DNA of 64,000 nt from Bacteroidota bacterium (GTDB taxonomy: Bacteria > Bacteroidota > Bacteroidia > Flavobacteriales > Weeksellaceae), in the NCBI GenBank assembly GCA_023457935.1, contig JAEXBA010000056.1:13948-77947 (forward strand). The letters are read 5' to 3'. The position numbers and the translations under genes are program-made. This document shows positions 42,906 through 53,507 of this stretch, piece by piece. Each line of letters begins with the position of its first letter. Position 1 is the stretch's first letter. A model generated the notes under the pieces. The model was not told the DNA's origin, did no database searches, and worked only from the letters and a program-made list of their open reading frames with translations.

Positions 42906-42937
42906 AAAAGCAGCACTTATCGCGCTGCTTCTCTTTT
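42903..42937. terminator. Bidirectional terminator between convergent genes
   Basis: AAGCAGC (42908-42914) pairs with GCTGCTT (42924-42930), flanked by A and T runs serving both the regulator and the TPR gene. Confidence 0.8.
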
Positions 42938-42954
42938 TATTTAAAATCAGAAAT

Positions 42955-44331
42955 TTATTTCTTTGCTTTCAAAGCGGCTTCTTTAGCTTTGAATTCTGCT
43001 GCTTTGGACTCGTTTCTCGTAGACTGGTACAAACCTTTCATCAAAGTAACCAGGTCCAGATTATTCGGTTCTACAGCATACCATTTTTCTGCATGAGGAA
43101 GGGCTTTTGCAAATCTTGCTCTTCTGGCATCCAGAACCTTATTGGCCTGATCCATTTTCCCGGCTTTTCTCAGAGTCTCGTATTCACCCAAAGCTTTCTC
43201 GTCATCTCCCATAACTAAATAAACAAGATTCTGATAGGCATTGGACATTTTTGGATCCAGCTCAATTGCTTTTTTAAATGATACTTCTGCATCCGCCACT
43301 GTGTTTGAATCTTTGCTCTGAAGAACCCCAAGGTTATACCAGTTTACAGCGTCTGTAGGATCTACTGCCAGCTGGTCTTTAAGATTCTTGATATACTGAT
43401 CCATTTTTCCGGATTTGAAGTAGATATTTCCCTGGATTTGCGAAAATCTTGTGTCTGTAGGAAACTTCTTCACTGCTTTATCTACAAAAGCAAGTGCCTC
43501 TTCCGGTGTACCGCTTTCTGCCAGTAACTGTGCCTGCGTAAGATAAATATCTTTTTCTATGCTTGGCGAAGTTTCTGTTTGGAAGTTGGAATAATTAGGG
43601 TCTTTTTTAGACAGATCCCATGAGGTTTTGTCCAAAGTAACAACCTGACCAGTTTTCTTATCTACAGCAGTATAGGTAGTTTCAACACCGTTGTAACCTG
43701 AATTGATCAGCGATCCGAAAATCTCAATGGCTTTCTTGTTGTTTTTTGCAAGTGCATAGGTAAGACCTGCGTTATATTTCATCTGTCCGTTTTCCTGTCC
43801 GGCGGCTTTCAGAAGATTATAGGTTTCCAAAAACTTATCTGCAGCTACGCCATAATTCTTTGCATTGTAAGCATCCACGGCACTCTGATTGGTTGCCTGA
43901 AGCAAAGGATTGATAAGGTTTCCGACTCTGGCACCTGTCGTAAGAGTATAAGTTTCTTCTTTCAGACCGGCAATTTTGGAAAGGTCAGCATCAGTTTTAC
44001 CTACAAAATAAACTCTGTCTTTATTGGCATCTTTTCCTGTATAGATTTTGGATTTTGCCAGATCATTGATTTTGGCAAGCTCTGCAGCGCCTTCTGCTGT
44101 TTTCCCCTGTTTGATCAGTGTAAAACCTTTTGCGTAATAATACTGTTCCTGCAAAGACGGTTCAAGAAGGTAATATTTACCTCCAAGAATTGCATCTGCT
44201 GCAGCAATCTGTGCGGATGCTGTTGCAGTGTCACCTGCGTCAGCCGCTTTAAACGCCGCCTGTACTTCCTTTTTCTGTGCGAACGCAAAAGTTACAGCAA
44301 CCGTTGCAACGCTTAAAAATATTTTTTTCAT
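42955..44331 (-). CDS. Exported tetratricopeptide-repeat protein
   Basis: A 458-residue periplasmic protein with signal MKKIFLSVATVAVTFAFAQ. It is alanine/lysine-rich and mostly TPR: examples are YYAKGFTLIKQGKTAEGAAEL, MKYNAGLTYALAKNNKKAIEIF, AVNWYNLGVLQSK and VSFKKAIELDPKMSNAYQNL. TPRs mediate protein contacts; the partner is unknown. It starts 21 bp after gyrA on the same strand, and probably shares its transcript, then ends at a bidirectional terminator. Confidence 0.85.
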   Translation of the reverse strand: MKKIFLSVATVAVTFAFAQKKEVQAAFKAADAGDTATASAQIAAADAILGGKYYLLEPSLQEQYYYAKGFTLIKQGKTAEGAAELAKINDLAKSKIYTGKDANKDRVYFVGKTDADLSKIAGLKEETYTLTTGARVGNLINPLLQATNQSAVDAYNAKNYGVAADKFLETYNLLKAAGQENGQMKYNAGLTYALAKNNKKAIEIFGSLINSGYNGVETTYTAVDKKTGQVVTLDKTSWDLSKKDPNYSNFQTETSPSIEKDIYLTQAQLLAESGTPEEALAFVDKAVKKFPTDTRFSQIQGNIYFKSGKMDQYIKNLKDQLAVDPTDAVNWYNLGVLQSKDSNTVADAEVSFKKAIELDPKMSNAYQNLVYLVMGDDEKALGEYETLRKAGKMDQANKVLDARRARFAKALPHAEKWYAVEPNNLDLVTLMKGLYQSTRNESKAAEFKAKEAALKAKK

Positions 44332-44352
44332 TGGATTTATAATTTGGTTAAA

Positions 44353-47028
44353 TTATTCTTCTGTTTCTGTTTCATCTTCGGAATCTTTATCTTCCTCGAT
44401 GCGTTTGTTTTCCTTCTCCTCTTCCTTTTCCACTTTTTTCAGATACGCTTCATCGCCCATATTGCTCACTGCATTATCACCGGACTGCGGCGCATCCTTG
44501 AATTCAACAACGTCAGAATTTACGGCTCCCGGAAAGTTTTCTGCATCTTCTCCATCAATTTCCCCTTCCTCCACTTCTTTGTCCATTTCCACTTTGGCGA
44601 TTGCGGCAATTTCATCGTTGTTTTTCAGATTAATCATTCGTACACCCTGAGTATTTCTGCCCATTACGCGCATTTCATCCATTCCCATTCTAATGGCAAC
44701 TCCGGATTTGTTAATGATCATCAGTCCGTCTTCGTCTGTTACATTCTGAATGGCGATCAGGTTACCTGTTTTTTCAGTGATGTTCAAAGTTATAACACCT
44801 TTTCCGCCTCTGTTGGTAATTCTGTAGTCTTCAACAGCAGTTCTCTTACCGTATCCGCGTTCAGAAACTACCAGAACGGTTTCATTCTGCACATCATTCA
44901 CAACAATCATACCAATAACTTCGTCGTTATCTTCAAGCGTAATACCTCTTACACCGATAGATCCACGGCCAACCTCGCGCACTTTCTCTTCCTCGAAACG
45001 GATACATTTACCGTTTTTGGTCGCAATCATAATCTGTGATTTTCCGTCGGTAAGTCTTGCGCCCAGTAAATGGTCGTTATCGCGGATTTCAATTGCATTG
45101 ATACCGTTGGTTCTCGGTCTTGAGTAAGCTTCAAGCGAAGTTTTCTTCACCGTACCGTTTTTGGTAATCATCACAACCGACATGGAATTCACGTAATCGG
45201 TATCTTTCAGATCGTTGGTTCTGATGTAACCTTTAATTTTATCGTCCGGCTCAATGTTGATCAGATTCTGAACAGCACGCCCTTTTGCGGTTTTTGAACC
45301 TTCAGGAATTTCGAAGACTCTCAGCCAGTAACATTTTCCTTTTTCAGTGAAGAACAGCATGTACTGGTGATTGGTTGCAGAAACAATGTATTCAAGGAAA
45401 TCCTCATCTCTTGTCGTTGCGGCGCGGTTTCCTACTCCGCCTCTGCTCTGGATTTTGTATTCGGAAAGTGATGTTCTTTTGATATAACCTGCGTGAGAAA
45501 TGGTAAGAACTACAGTTTCATTCGGAATGAAATCTTCGATGGACATGTCTCCACCGGCGTAATCGATTTCAGTTCTTCTTTCATCGCCGTATTTTTCCTT
45601 TACTTCAAGAAGTTCGTCTTTTATAATTTGGTAACGTCTTGGCTCATTGTCAAGAATATCCTGCAAATCATTAATCAAGGCCATGATTTCCTCGTATTCT
45701 GCACGGATCTTGTCAAGCTCCATTCCTGTAAGACGGGCAAGTCTAAGATCAAGAATGGCCTGCGCCTGAATGTCAGAAAGTTCAAATTCTTCAATTAAAC
45801 CTTCCTTCGCTTCCTGCGGTGTTGCCGCTTTACGGATAATGGCAATTGCTTTGTCCAGGGAATCCTGACTTGCAATTACTTTCATAAATCCTTCAAGAAT
45901 ATGCGCTCTTTCTTTGGCTTTCTTCAGTTCGTATTCCGTTCTGCGTACAATTACTTCATGGCGGTGTTCTACGAAATGATGTATAATATCTTTCAGATTC
46001 AGCTGCTCCGGTCTTCCTTTCACCAGTGCAATGTTATTCACGCTGAATGAAGTCTGAAGCGCAGTATATTTGTACAGAAGGTTCAGTACAACATTCGGTA
46101 TCGCATCGTTTTTCAGTTCATAAACAATACGCAGGCCTCTTCTGTCCGATTCGTCACGGATTTCGTGGATGCCCGGAATTTTTTCCTCTTTCACCAGTTC
46201 CACGGTTCTCGCAATCATTTCGGCTTTGTTGACCTGATAAGGAACTTCGGTAACAATAATTGCGTTTCGGTTGCCAATCTCTTCGAAATTTACTTTGGCG
46301 CGAAGAACAATTCTTCCTCTTCCAGTATGGAAAGCATCACGCACACCATCGTAACCGTAAATAATACCGCCAGTCGGGAAATCCGGTGCGATAATCAGCT
46401 TCATCAGATCATCAATGGTGATCTCTCTGTCATCAATATAAGCACAGATACCGTCTACAACCTCAGAAAGGTTGTGCGGCGCCATATTGGTAGCCATACC
46501 TACTGCGATTCCGGAAGCTCCGTTTACGAGTAAATTCGGGATTTTCGTTGGAAGTACAGTGGGTTCTGTTAATGAATCATCAAAGTTATTCTGAAAATCC
46601 ACGGTTTCCTTATCCAGATCGGCCAGAATTTCATCGGAAATCTTTTTCAGCCTTGCTTCGGTATAACGCATTGCTGCAGGCGGGTCACCGTCCATCGAAC
46701 CGAAGTTACCCTGCCCGTCCACCTGCGGATAACGCAAACTCCACGGCTGCGCCATACGCACCATAGCGTCATATACGGACAAATCTCCGTGCGGGTGATA
46801 TTTACCGAGAACGTCACCGACGATTCTCGCTGATTTTAAATATTTTCTGTTAGAAAAAACGCCCAAACCATACATACCGTACAGAACTCTTCGGTGTACC
46901 GGTTTCAGACCATCCCTTACATCTGGCAATGCCCTGGAGACAATTACCGACATCGAATAATCGATGTAAGAAGACTTCATTTCATCAACAATGTTGATAG
47001 GTATTAACCTCTCTCCTTCTTTATGCAT
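44353..47028 (-). CDS. gyrA: DNA gyrase subunit A
   Basis: The breakage-reunion subunit of gyrase, 891 residues. The winged-helix active site ends in MRYTEARL with catalytic Tyr122; the quinolone-region sequence around residues 76-90 ([17 protein letters not shown]) is ordinary, with Ser84 retained. The C-terminal beta-pinwheel wraps DNA and contains the GyrA box as [10 protein letters not shown] long, very acidic tail ([19 protein letters not shown]) follows, as in other Bacteroidota. The downstream TPR gene is co-oriented. Confidence 0.96.
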   Translation of the reverse strand: MHKEGERLIPINIVDEMKSSYIDYSMSVIVSRALPDVRDGLKPVHRRVLYGMYGLGVFSNRKYLKSARIVGDVLGKYHPHGDLSVYDAMVRMAQPWSLRYPQVDGQGNFGSMDGDPPAAMRYTEARLKKISDEILADLDKETVDFQNNFDDSLTEPTVLPTKIPNLLVNGASGIAVGMATNMAPHNLSEVVDGICAYIDDREITIDDLMKLIIAPDFPTGGIIYGYDGVRDAFHTGRGRIVLRAKVNFEEIGNRNAIIVTEVPYQVNKAEMIARTVELVKEEKIPGIHEIRDESDRRGLRIVYELKNDAIPNVVLNLLYKYTALQTSFSVNNIALVKGRPEQLNLKDIIHHFVEHRHEVIVRRTEYELKKAKERAHILEGFMKVIASQDSLDKAIAIIRKAATPQEAKEGLIEEFELSDIQAQAILDLRLARLTGMELDKIRAEYEEIMALINDLQDILDNEPRRYQIIKDELLEVKEKYGDERRTEIDYAGGDMSIEDFIPNETVVLTISHAGYIKRTSLSEYKIQSRGGVGNRAATTRDEDFLEYIVSATNHQYMLFFTEKGKCYWLRVFEIPEGSKTAKGRAVQNLINIEPDDKIKGYIRTNDLKDTDYVNSMSVVMITKNGTVKKTSLEAYSRPRTNGINAIEIRDNDHLLGARLTDGKSQIMIATKNGKCIRFEEEKVREVGRGSIGVRGITLEDNDEVIGMIVVNDVQNETVLVVSERGYGKRTAVEDYRITNRGGKGVITLNITEKTGNLIAIQNVTDEDGLMIINKSGVAIRMGMDEMRVMGRNTQGVRMINLKNNDEIAAIAKVEMDKEVEEGEIDGEDAENFPGAVNSDVVEFKDAPQSGDNAVSNMGDEAYLKKVEKEEEKENKRIEEDKDSEDETETEE

Positions 47029-47177
47029 AAATCAATTTTAATTATATGAAAATCAGCCGCTTAAATTACACTGCCGAATTATTCATGTTTCAACACCAAA
47101 TAACGCACGAATTTACGGAAATTTTGCCGATTTTTGCCCCGAAACTTATCAACAAAATCTTAAAAAATTCATAAAAA

Positions 47178-47492
47178 ATGAGCCTTCTGAGTATCACTTT
47201 TCACGCAACCGACAGCGTAATGAAAGAATGGGAAATTTTCGTGGACGAAACACTGGTTTTACTGGCCGATAACCTGATGGACGTAGACCGGTATTTTCTT
47301 TCGGAAGTACAGAGCGAAATGGTGAATGAAGGAAAAAACTACAACCTCCTGCTTGTTTTTGCGAATGAGGAACTGCGCGAACAGTTTGTGGAAAGCGAAC
47401 TGGAAAACATCAGGGACAGAATAGAGCCCAAATTCGGAACGGAAGTGATGATTTTTCTTACTTACCTGAATCCGAAAAAAACCAGACCATAA
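47178..47492 (+). CDS. DUF4286 family protein
   Basis: A 104-residue cytosolic protein of the Bacteroidota DUF4286 family, ferredoxin-like in outline: LLSITFHATDSVMKEWEIFVDETL (core ATDSVMKEWEIFV), LMDVDRYFLSEVQSEMV and NYNLLLVFANEELREQFVE. Function unknown. It is divergent from gyrA, with 149 bp between, in which no clear promoter box was found, and ends at a bidirectional terminator. Confidence 0.85.
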   Translation: MSLLSITFHATDSVMKEWEIFVDETLVLLADNLMDVDRYFLSEVQSEMVNEGKNYNLLLVFANEELREQFVESELENIRDRIEPKFGTEVMIFLTYLNPKKTRP

Positions 47493-47517
47493 AAAAACCG
47501 CTTCAGTGAAGCGGTTT
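47488..47517. terminator. Bidirectional terminator
   Basis: AAACCGCTTC (47495-47504) pairs perfectly with GAAGCGGTTT (47508-47517) around AGT; seven A precede it, giving T's on the minus strand. Confidence 0.8.
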
Positions 47518-47537
47518 CCTTTTCTGTTAGGCAGAAA

Positions 47538-48068
47538 TTATTTTTTGCTTTTTTTGCCTTTGTATCTTTGGTCTTTCCAGTCCTTAAACTGGCGGTCGGC
47601 GCTCTTGTTATTGCTGTTTCGCCATTTGCGGTCGTCATCATCCCAGTCGCGGTCGTTGTTTCTCCAATTACCGTTTTGGTTTCTGTAATTGTTATCGCGT
47701 TTTTTCTGCTGACCTTTGGCGTAATCGGTTGCTCTTCCGCCATACACTTTTTTGGCCTGTCCCGGAGGCAGATTTCTGCCGTTATTACCGTATACCGGAT
47801 AATTACCATTTCTGGAAAGAATGCCCGGTCTGCCGGCCACATCTCCTCTTCTTAACACGCGGCCGTTCTGATAAACGGTTCCGTTTCTGTCGCGGTACAC
47901 TTCACCCTGACGGTAAACTGTACCGTCACCGGCTCTGTACACGCCGCCTTGAGGATACTGATTTGGATATTGGTTCGGATAGTTATTTCCGTAAGGATTG
48001 CTTGATGCGCATGAGGTTAACGTAATCGCCAAACCCGCTCCAAGCATTATTTTAAACAAATTTTTCAT
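47538..48068 (-). CDS. Low-complexity Asn/Gly/Tyr-rich lipoprotein
   Basis: A 176-residue lipoprotein (MKNLFKIMLGAGLAITLTSC, Cys20). The mature region starts with NPYGNNYPNQYPNQYPQGG, then repeats of the form VYRAGDGTVYRQGEVYRDRNG (VYR/DGTVY units), and a highly charged tail (RDWDDDDRKWRN; DQRYKGKKSKK). No enzyme motif. It is an envelope or surface protein of unknown role; the basic tail could bind polyanions, which is speculation. Confidence 0.75.
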   Translation of the reverse strand: MKNLFKIMLGAGLAITLTSCASSNPYGNNYPNQYPNQYPQGGVYRAGDGTVYRQGEVYRDRNGTVYQNGRVLRRGDVAGRPGILSRNGNYPVYGNNGRNLPPGQAKKVYGGRATDYAKGQQKKRDNNYRNQNGNWRNNDRDWDDDDRKWRNSNNKSADRQFKDWKDQRYKGKKSKK

Positions 48069-48150
48069 TTTTCTATTTTTTTGATGAATTAATTATACAT
48101 TTCCAATCATAATGCCAAACTCATTAATAAAACAGAAAAAAAGGCAATTA

Positions 48151-48648
48151 TTATTTACCGGTAAAATCGCTTCTGCGCTCGACGAGCATGACGTCGCGCC
48201 AAACGCCGTTCATTTCCGCAATTCTTACCCGTGTACCTACGAGTCTGAAACCCAGTTTCTGATGCACAGCGATACTGGCTTTATTTTCGGGAAAAATACC
48301 GGCTTCCAAGGTCCAGAAACCATGTTCCTCGCTGTCAAGGATCAGTTTTTTCAGCAGCATTGTTCCCAGTCCTTTTCCCTGCACGGAACCGGTTAAATAA
48401 ATACTCACTTCTGCAACACCTTTATAGCAGTCGCGCGGACTGATTGGCTGAAGCGCTGCCCAACCTACTGTATTGCCGTCTGCGTCTTCCAGAACCCAGC
48501 GGCAGTTTTTCAGAAACTTGACATCCCACACTTCCCACGCCGGCGGCTTTTTATCAAAAGTAGCGTTTCCGCCCTGGATACCTTCAAGAAAAATATTCAG
48601 TACTGCGGTTGCGTCTTCGGGCTGCATCTCGCGAATCACGTAGTTCAT
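48151..48648 (-). CDS. GNAT family N-acetyltransferase (phosphinothricin acetyltransferase-like)
   Basis: A 165-residue acetyl-CoA-dependent N-acetyltransferase. It begins YVIREMQPEDATAVLNIFLEGIQGGNATF (core EDATAVLNIF), has VAEVSIYLTGSVQGKGLGTMLLKKLI containing the acetyl-CoA-binding QGKGLG (Q/RxxGxG/A) loop, and ends GTRVRIAEMNGVWRDVMLVERRS. This is the PAT/MddA subgroup acting on amino-acid-like amines such as methionine sulfone. It follows uvrA after 27 bp on the same strand and is likely co-transcribed. Confidence 0.88.
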   Translation of the reverse strand: MNYVIREMQPEDATAVLNIFLEGIQGGNATFDKKPPAWEVWDVKFLKNCRWVLEDADGNTVGWAALQPISPRDCYKGVAEVSIYLTGSVQGKGLGTMLLKKLILDSEEHGFWTLEAGIFPENKASIAVHQKLGFRLVGTRVRIAEMNGVWRDVMLVERRSDFTGK

Positions 48649-48675
48649 TGATGAATTGTTTTTCTGGGTTAATAA

Positions 48676-51504
48676 TTACAGTTCGTTTTTTAAAAACTTA
48701 CCCGTCAGCGATTTTTTACTCTTAACAATCTGTTCCGGAGTTCCTTCTGCAACGATCATTCCGCCGTGTTTTCCGCCTTCCGGGCCAATGTCGATAATGT
48801 AATCGGCGAGTTTAATAACATCCATATTATGTTCAATAATGATGAATGAATTGCCTAAATCAACGAGTTTGTTGATGGCTTCCATCAGGACTTTTACATC
48901 CTCAAAATGAAGTCCAGTGGTTGGTTCATCCAGAATATAAAGCGTGTTTCCTGTCTGGCGTTTCGAAAGTTCTGTTGCCAGTTTAATACGCTGCGCTTCT
49001 CCTCCACTGAGTGTTGTCGATTGCTGCCCAAGCGTGATGTAACCCAAACCGACATCCTGCAAAGTTTTCACTTTGTTGAAGATTTTAGGAATCGGAGCGA
49101 AAAAATCCACGGCTTCATCAATCGTCATTTCCAGAACATCGGAAATGGATTTCCCTTTGTAACGCACTTCCAGCGTTTCGCGGTTGAAGCGTTTTCCGTT
49201 GCAGGTTTCACAGTGAACATACACATCGGGAAGAAAATTCATTTCAATTACCTTTAAACCGCCGCCCTGACAGGTTTCGCATCTTCCGCCTTTTACGTTG
49301 AACGAAAAACGTCCCGGTTTGTAACCACGGATTTTCGATTCGGGAAGTTCAGCAAAAAGATTTCGGATATCGGTAAACATTCCAGTATAGGTTGCCGGAT
49401 TGGAACGCGGCGTCCTTCCAATCGGTGTTTGGTCTACATCAACGATTTTATCAACATTGTCCAGACCTTCCACTTTTTTGTACGGCAAAGGTTCCTGAAC
49501 CGCTCTGTAAAAATGTTTGTTGAGAATCGGATACAGCGTTCCGTTGATTAATGAAGATTTTCCGCTGCCCGAAATTCCGGTTACGACAACCAGTTTTCCA
49601 AGTGGAATTTCCAGGTTTACATTTTTCAGATTATTGCCGGAAGCGCCTTTTAAAACGATACTTTTGCCGTTTCCCGGTCTTCTTTCTGCCGGAATCTCAA
49701 TTTTTCTTTTCCCTGAAATATAAGCTGCTGTAATGGTATCGGCTTTCAAAAGATCTTGCGGTTTTCCCTGCCACAGGATTTCGCCGCCGTATTTTCCGGC
49801 TCTTGGACCGATATCCAACACTTCATCGGCTTCCAGGATCATTTCTTTATCATGTTCAACAACAAGTACAGAGTTTCCGATATCGCGAAGATTTTTCAGG
49901 GAATTAATCAGCCGTTCGTTATCTCTCTGATGAAGCCCGATGGAAGGTTCATCCAGAATATACAGAACATTCACCAGCTGTGAACCGATTTGCGTTGCCA
50001 AACGGATCCGCTGCGATTCACCTCCGGAAAGTGTCCGTGAACTGCGGCTTAAACTCAGATAATCCAGGCCGACATCCAGCAAAAACTGCAGTCTGGACTC
50101 AATTTCTTTCAGGATTTCCTTCGCGATGATTGAATTTTTCTCGGAGAATTTATCTTTCACATCATGAAGCCATTCTTTCAGATCAGAAAGACTCAGCGCA
50201 TTGATTTCCGCGATATTTTTCCCGTCAATTCTGAAGCTTAAACTGGAAGGCTGAAGCCGTGTCCCCTTACATTCCGGACAGGTTTCTTCGGTAGTGAAAT
50301 GCCTTTCGAGAAGGATGGCATCGTAGCTTTCCTTATCTTCAATCATCTCTTCAATGATAGAAACCAAACCGTCGAAATTCACCTTAATTTTCTTCGTGAT
50401 ACCCGCGTGTTTCAGTTCTTTCACGATTTCTTTCTGGGCTCCGTAATACATCAGCTCCAGCGCTTCTTTCGGAATATCTTTAAACGGAGTCGACAGATCT
50501 TTGTCGAAGATTTCCAGTATATTTTTAATCTGCGCCACCATCCATTTATTGGATTTTATGTCTTCCAAAGGCAGCAGCGCACCCTGATTGACGGACAGTT
50601 TCGGATTGTCAACAAAATAATCGGTGTTTACTTTTTTAATGGTTCCCAAACCTTTGCAGTTCGGGCAGCTACCTTTGGGTGAGTTGAAAGAAAACGTGTT
50701 CGGTTCCGGCAAAGCCATTGAAGCTCCGGTGTCGTCATCCATTAAATTTTTTGAGAAATATTCAATATCATCGCTTGCCAGTTTCTGAATACCGATGATT
50801 CCCTCTCCCATTTCCATTGCGGTTCTCAGGGATTTCTCCATGCGGCTTTCTGTGGCAGATTCACCGATAATCCAGCGGTCGATTACAATATCGATGTCAT
50901 GGGTTTTATAGCGGTCGAGTTTCAGATCATATTCAATATCCTGAAGATCACCGTCGATTCTCGCCTGCCCGTACCCTTTCTTCGCCATCTGGACAAAAAG
51001 TTCGTGATAATGCCCTTTTCTGGAACGTACAACCGGCGCCAGAAGCATGATTTTTTCTCCCTTATAATTTTCCTTAATGGTTTCCAGAATCTGATCTTCG
51101 GTGTAGCTGACGAGTTTTTTTCCTGAGGTAAGCGAGTAGGCATCGGAAACCCTTGCGTACAGCAGACGAAGAAAATCATACAGCTCGGTTACGGTTCCAA
51201 CAGTTGACCGCGGGTTTTTGTTGGTGGTTTTCTGCTCGATGGCAATTACGGGAGAAAGCCCTTCAATTTTATCAACGTCGGGACGTTCCAAACCGCCCAA
51301 AAACTGTCTTGCGTACGCCGAAAATGTTTCAATATAGCGGCGCTGACCTTCCGCAAAAATGGTATCGAAAGCCAGTGACGATTTCCCTGAACCCGAAAGT
51401 CCGGTAATTACGACAAGTTCGTTGCGCGGAATTTTGACATCAATATTTTTCAGATTGTGTTCTCGGGCGCCGTAAACTTCAATATATTCTTTTTCGTTGC
51501 TCAT
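48676..51504 (-). CDS. uvrA: Excinuclease ABC subunit A
   Basis: Damage-recognition ATPase of nucleotide excision repair, 942 residues. It has two ABC modules: Walker [10 protein letters not shown] near residue 33 with signature [17 protein letters not shown], and Walker [10 protein letters not shown] near residue 640 with signature [15 protein letters not shown]. Cysteine pairs for zinc are at [16 protein letters not shown] and [16 protein letters not shown]. Length is normal for UvrA. The minus-strand leader upstream has a promoter box at 51602. Confidence 0.97.
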   Translation of the reverse strand: MSNEKEYIEVYGAREHNLKNIDVKIPRNELVVITGLSGSGKSSLAFDTIFAEGQRRYIETFSAYARQFLGGLERPDVDKIEGLSPVIAIEQKTTNKNPRSTVGTVTELYDFLRLLYARVSDAYSLTSGKKLVSYTEDQILETIKENYKGEKIMLLAPVVRSRKGHYHELFVQMAKKGYGQARIDGDLQDIEYDLKLDRYKTHDIDIVIDRWIIGESATESRMEKSLRTAMEMGEGIIGIQKLASDDIEYFSKNLMDDDTGASMALPEPNTFSFNSPKGSCPNCKGLGTIKKVNTDYFVDNPKLSVNQGALLPLEDIKSNKWMVAQIKNILEIFDKDLSTPFKDIPKEALELMYYGAQKEIVKELKHAGITKKIKVNFDGLVSIIEEMIEDKESYDAILLERHFTTEETCPECKGTRLQPSSLSFRIDGKNIAEINALSLSDLKEWLHDVKDKFSEKNSIIAKEILKEIESRLQFLLDVGLDYLSLSRSSRTLSGGESQRIRLATQIGSQLVNVLYILDEPSIGLHQRDNERLINSLKNLRDIGNSVLVVEHDKEMILEADEVLDIGPRAGKYGGEILWQGKPQDLLKADTITAAYISGKRKIEIPAERRPGNGKSIVLKGASGNNLKNVNLEIPLGKLVVVTGISGSGKSSLINGTLYPILNKHFYRAVQEPLPYKKVEGLDNVDKIVDVDQTPIGRTPRSNPATYTGMFTDIRNLFAELPESKIRGYKPGRFSFNVKGGRCETCQGGGLKVIEMNFLPDVYVHCETCNGKRFNRETLEVRYKGKSISDVLEMTIDEAVDFFAPIPKIFNKVKTLQDVGLGYITLGQQSTTLSGGEAQRIKLATELSKRQTGNTLYILDEPTTGLHFEDVKVLMEAINKLVDLGNSFIIIEHNMDVIKLADYIIDIGPEGGKHGGMIVAEGTPEQIVKSKKSLTGKFLKNEL

Positions 51505-51572
51505 TATTGTTTTGCAGAGTAGGCGATTTTCTTTCTGAAACCGCTATCATACATATTTTTTAAAATAATTAA

Positions 51573-51609
51573 ATCCGCAGAATTTGATTTCTGCAGAATG
51601 GCAAAAATA
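51573..51609 (-). promoter_or_regulatory. -7 box and leader hairpin upstream of uvrA
   Basis: The minus strand reads TATTTTTG (complement of 51602-51609). About 98 nt of leader follow, containing a short hairpin GCAGAA/TTCTGC (51577-51594). No LexA-like box was recognised. The rest of the 51505-51751 gap shows no gene. Confidence 0.45.
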
Positions 51610-51751
51610 CGGATTTTTTCAGGGAAAACCTGCCGGGTTTTATTATTTTGAAATCAATATCAGAAATAATAATACGAACCGCCGCAAGGTTCATAGCTTT
51701 CAGGTTTAACGGAATTCAAAATGAAAAAAATTACAAAATACCGGTTTGATC

Positions 51752-51781
51752 CACAAAAAAACCCGGAAAAAATCCGGGTCT
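51752..51781 (-). terminator. Terminator of the dual prolyl isomerase gene
   Basis: ACCCGGA (51761-51767) pairs with TCCGGGT (51773-51779), with a T run on the minus strand. Confidence 0.8.
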
Positions 51782-51800
51782 TTACTGTATAGAAAAAATC

Positions 51801-52913
51801 TTAGTTAATTTTTACCATTTCAACATCAAAAACCAGCCATGCATTTGGCGGGATAACGCCTCCCGCGCCTCTTGCACCGTAACCCAGTTCGGATGGAATA
51901 AGGAAAGTAGCGGTTTCGCCTTCTTTCAGCATCAGGATTCCTTCGTCCCAACCTTTAATTACTCTTCCGGTTCCTACAGGAAATTCAATGGGTTCGCCTC
52001 TTTTAAAGGAGTTGTCGAACTCGGTACCGTCCACCAGTTTTCCTGCGTAATGCACGGCAACATTGTCGCCTGCTTTTGCAGCTTTTCCGGAAGGATTGGC
52101 TTTCGTGATTTTATAGTACAGTCCGGACGCGGTTTTCTGCATTCCTGCTGCCATTTCGTTTGCCATTTTCTCCTGATTGGCTTTAAACTCTTCTTCTTTT
52201 TTCTTTTTCTCTGCTTCTTCCTTTGCTGCAAACGCTTTGTTCTGCTCAGCCAGTTTTCCTTTACCTTCAGAGAAGATTTTTGCAGGATCGTAGTTTTTAT
52301 ACTGATCTCCTTTGCTGAACACGGAAACTTTTTCCAGCACAACATCGGTTTTCGGTTTGTCCTGAGCGCCTTTTTCAACTGTTGCAATCGTGTCGATCAC
52401 TTCAATACCGTTTACTACTTTTCCGAAGATGGTGTGTCTGCCGTCCAGCCAGGGAGTTGCTACCTGCGTGATGAAAAACTGAGAACCGTTCGTATTCGGG
52501 CCGGAATTCGCCATGGAAAGGATTCCTTTTCCGGTATGCTTCAGGTCGTTTCTTTCGTCGTCAAATTTGTAACCCGGATCGCCCATTCCTGTTCCCTGCG
52601 GATCGCCACCCTGAATCATGAAATTATCAATCACACGGTGAAAAATAGTTCCGTCGTAAAAAGGAACCCCTTTCGCTTTTGCCTTGTTGTCGATTTTTCC
52701 TTCTGCAAGTCCAACAAAATTAGCTACCGTAACCGGAGCTTTTTCATCTTCAAACTTCACGATCATATTCCCTTTTGAAGTCTGGAAATTTGCATAAAGA
52801 CCGTCGTTCAGTCCTTCATACGTCTGTTTGTCTACATTCATTTTTTTATAAATTGGTGTGCAGCTTACAAGTGCCATACTTACGGCTGCAAAGATTAAGT
52901 TCTTTTTCAACAT
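51801..52913 (-). CDS. Dual cyclophilin-FKBP peptidyl-prolyl isomerase lipoprotein
   Basis: A 370-residue lipoprotein (MLKKNLIFAAVSMALVSC, Cys18) with two different prolyl isomerase domains. Residues about 38-200 are a cyclophilin (FHRVIDNFMIQGGDPQGTG; MANSGPNTNGSQFFIT; LDGRHTIFGKVVNG). A lysine/glutamate-rich coiled linker (AAKEEAEKKKKEEEFKANQ) leads to an FKBP domain at about 260-370 (VAVHYAGKLVDGTEFDNSF; LGYGARGAGGVIPPNAWLVFDVEM in part). It catalyses proline isomerisation during periplasmic protein folding. It starts 1 bp after gldI and is clearly in the same operon. Confidence 0.92.
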   Translation of the reverse strand: MLKKNLIFAAVSMALVSCTPIYKKMNVDKQTYEGLNDGLYANFQTSKGNMIVKFEDEKAPVTVANFVGLAEGKIDNKAKAKGVPFYDGTIFHRVIDNFMIQGGDPQGTGMGDPGYKFDDERNDLKHTGKGILSMANSGPNTNGSQFFITQVATPWLDGRHTIFGKVVNGIEVIDTIATVEKGAQDKPKTDVVLEKVSVFSKGDQYKNYDPAKIFSEGKGKLAEQNKAFAAKEEAEKKKKEEEFKANQEKMANEMAAGMQKTASGLYYKITKANPSGKAAKAGDNVAVHYAGKLVDGTEFDNSFKRGEPIEFPVGTGRVIKGWDEGILMLKEGETATFLIPSELGYGARGAGGVIPPNAWLVFDVEMVKIN

Positions 52914-52914
52914 A

Positions 52915-53427
52915 TTATCTCAGTAATTTTAGTTTTACGATTAAAGGCAAATCGCTTCCAATTTTATCGCCGTCTCCATAGGTTCCGAAACCCAGTACCG
53001 ACGGTACAAGTAAAGTTGCTTCCTCGCCTGTCTTCATGTACCGAAGCGCATCTTCCACCGCTTTCAGATCATTGGGAAACTTCCCGAATTTAACATCAAC
53101 AAACCCTTTCGGCTGATTATAAATCTGCGTTCCGTAAAAATCTTCCACAAAGTACTGGTACGTCACCAACGCTTCGTCCGGCTTTCTGTTTCTTTTGTTG
53201 AGGTTTTCAATATTTACCCAATAATTCAGCGGCATCGGAAAAAACCTTTCCTTCTGTCCGGAAACCCACTCTTCAATCTGGCGTCTCTCCATTTCATTCA
53301 GTTTCCTTGCCCTTTCTTTGGAAATATCCACCTGTTTTTCCTGCGGTTTGCTGCCGGCAGGCGCATACACCACCTGTTCCTTTGTACAGCTGAACACCAT
53401 GAGTAACAAGAGCGGAAAATATTTCAT
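52915..53427 (-). CDS. gldI: Gliding motility-associated prolyl isomerase GldI
   Basis: FKBP-type lipoprotein, 170 residues from MKYFPLLLLMVFSC (Cys14). The distinctive GldI segments are ARKLNEMERRQIEEWVSGQ, the tyrosine-rich VTYQYFVEDFYGTQIYNQPKG in place of the usual FKBP core, and LLVPSVLGFGTYGDGDKIGSDLPLIVKLKL (core SVLGFGTYGDGDKIG). In Flavobacterium johnsoniae GldI is required for gliding; here it indicates gliding or at least type IX secretion capacity. A frame from 53460 adds 11 residues that would spoil the signal peptide. Confidence 0.88.
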   Translation of the reverse strand: MKYFPLLLLMVFSCTKEQVVYAPAGSKPQEKQVDISKERARKLNEMERRQIEEWVSGQKERFFPMPLNYWVNIENLNKRNRKPDEALVTYQYFVEDFYGTQIYNQPKGFVDVKFGKFPNDLKAVEDALRYMKTGEEATLLVPSVLGFGTYGDGDKIGSDLPLIVKLKLLR

Positions 53428-53459
53428 AAACGGTGCGAAAATAAGCAATTCGGAGCACA

Positions 53460-53485
53460 AAAAAAAGCCGGATAAAAAATCCGGC
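53460..53485 (-). terminator. Terminator of ilvE
   Basis: GCCGGAT (53467-53473) pairs with ATCCGGC (53479-53485) around AAAAA; the A run before it gives T's on the minus strand. Confidence 0.8.
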
Positions 53486-53507
53486 CATCAATTTTATTTA
53501 GAACTGA

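Noticed and set aside
44344..45039. 231-codon plus-strand frame
   Set aside because: Opposite gyrA and its acidic tail (GAA/GAG read as TTC/CTC); no family features.
52050..52778. 242-codon plus-strand frame
   Set aside because: Lies opposite the dual prolyl isomerase, with Phe/Cys-rich unnatural composition; a shadow frame.
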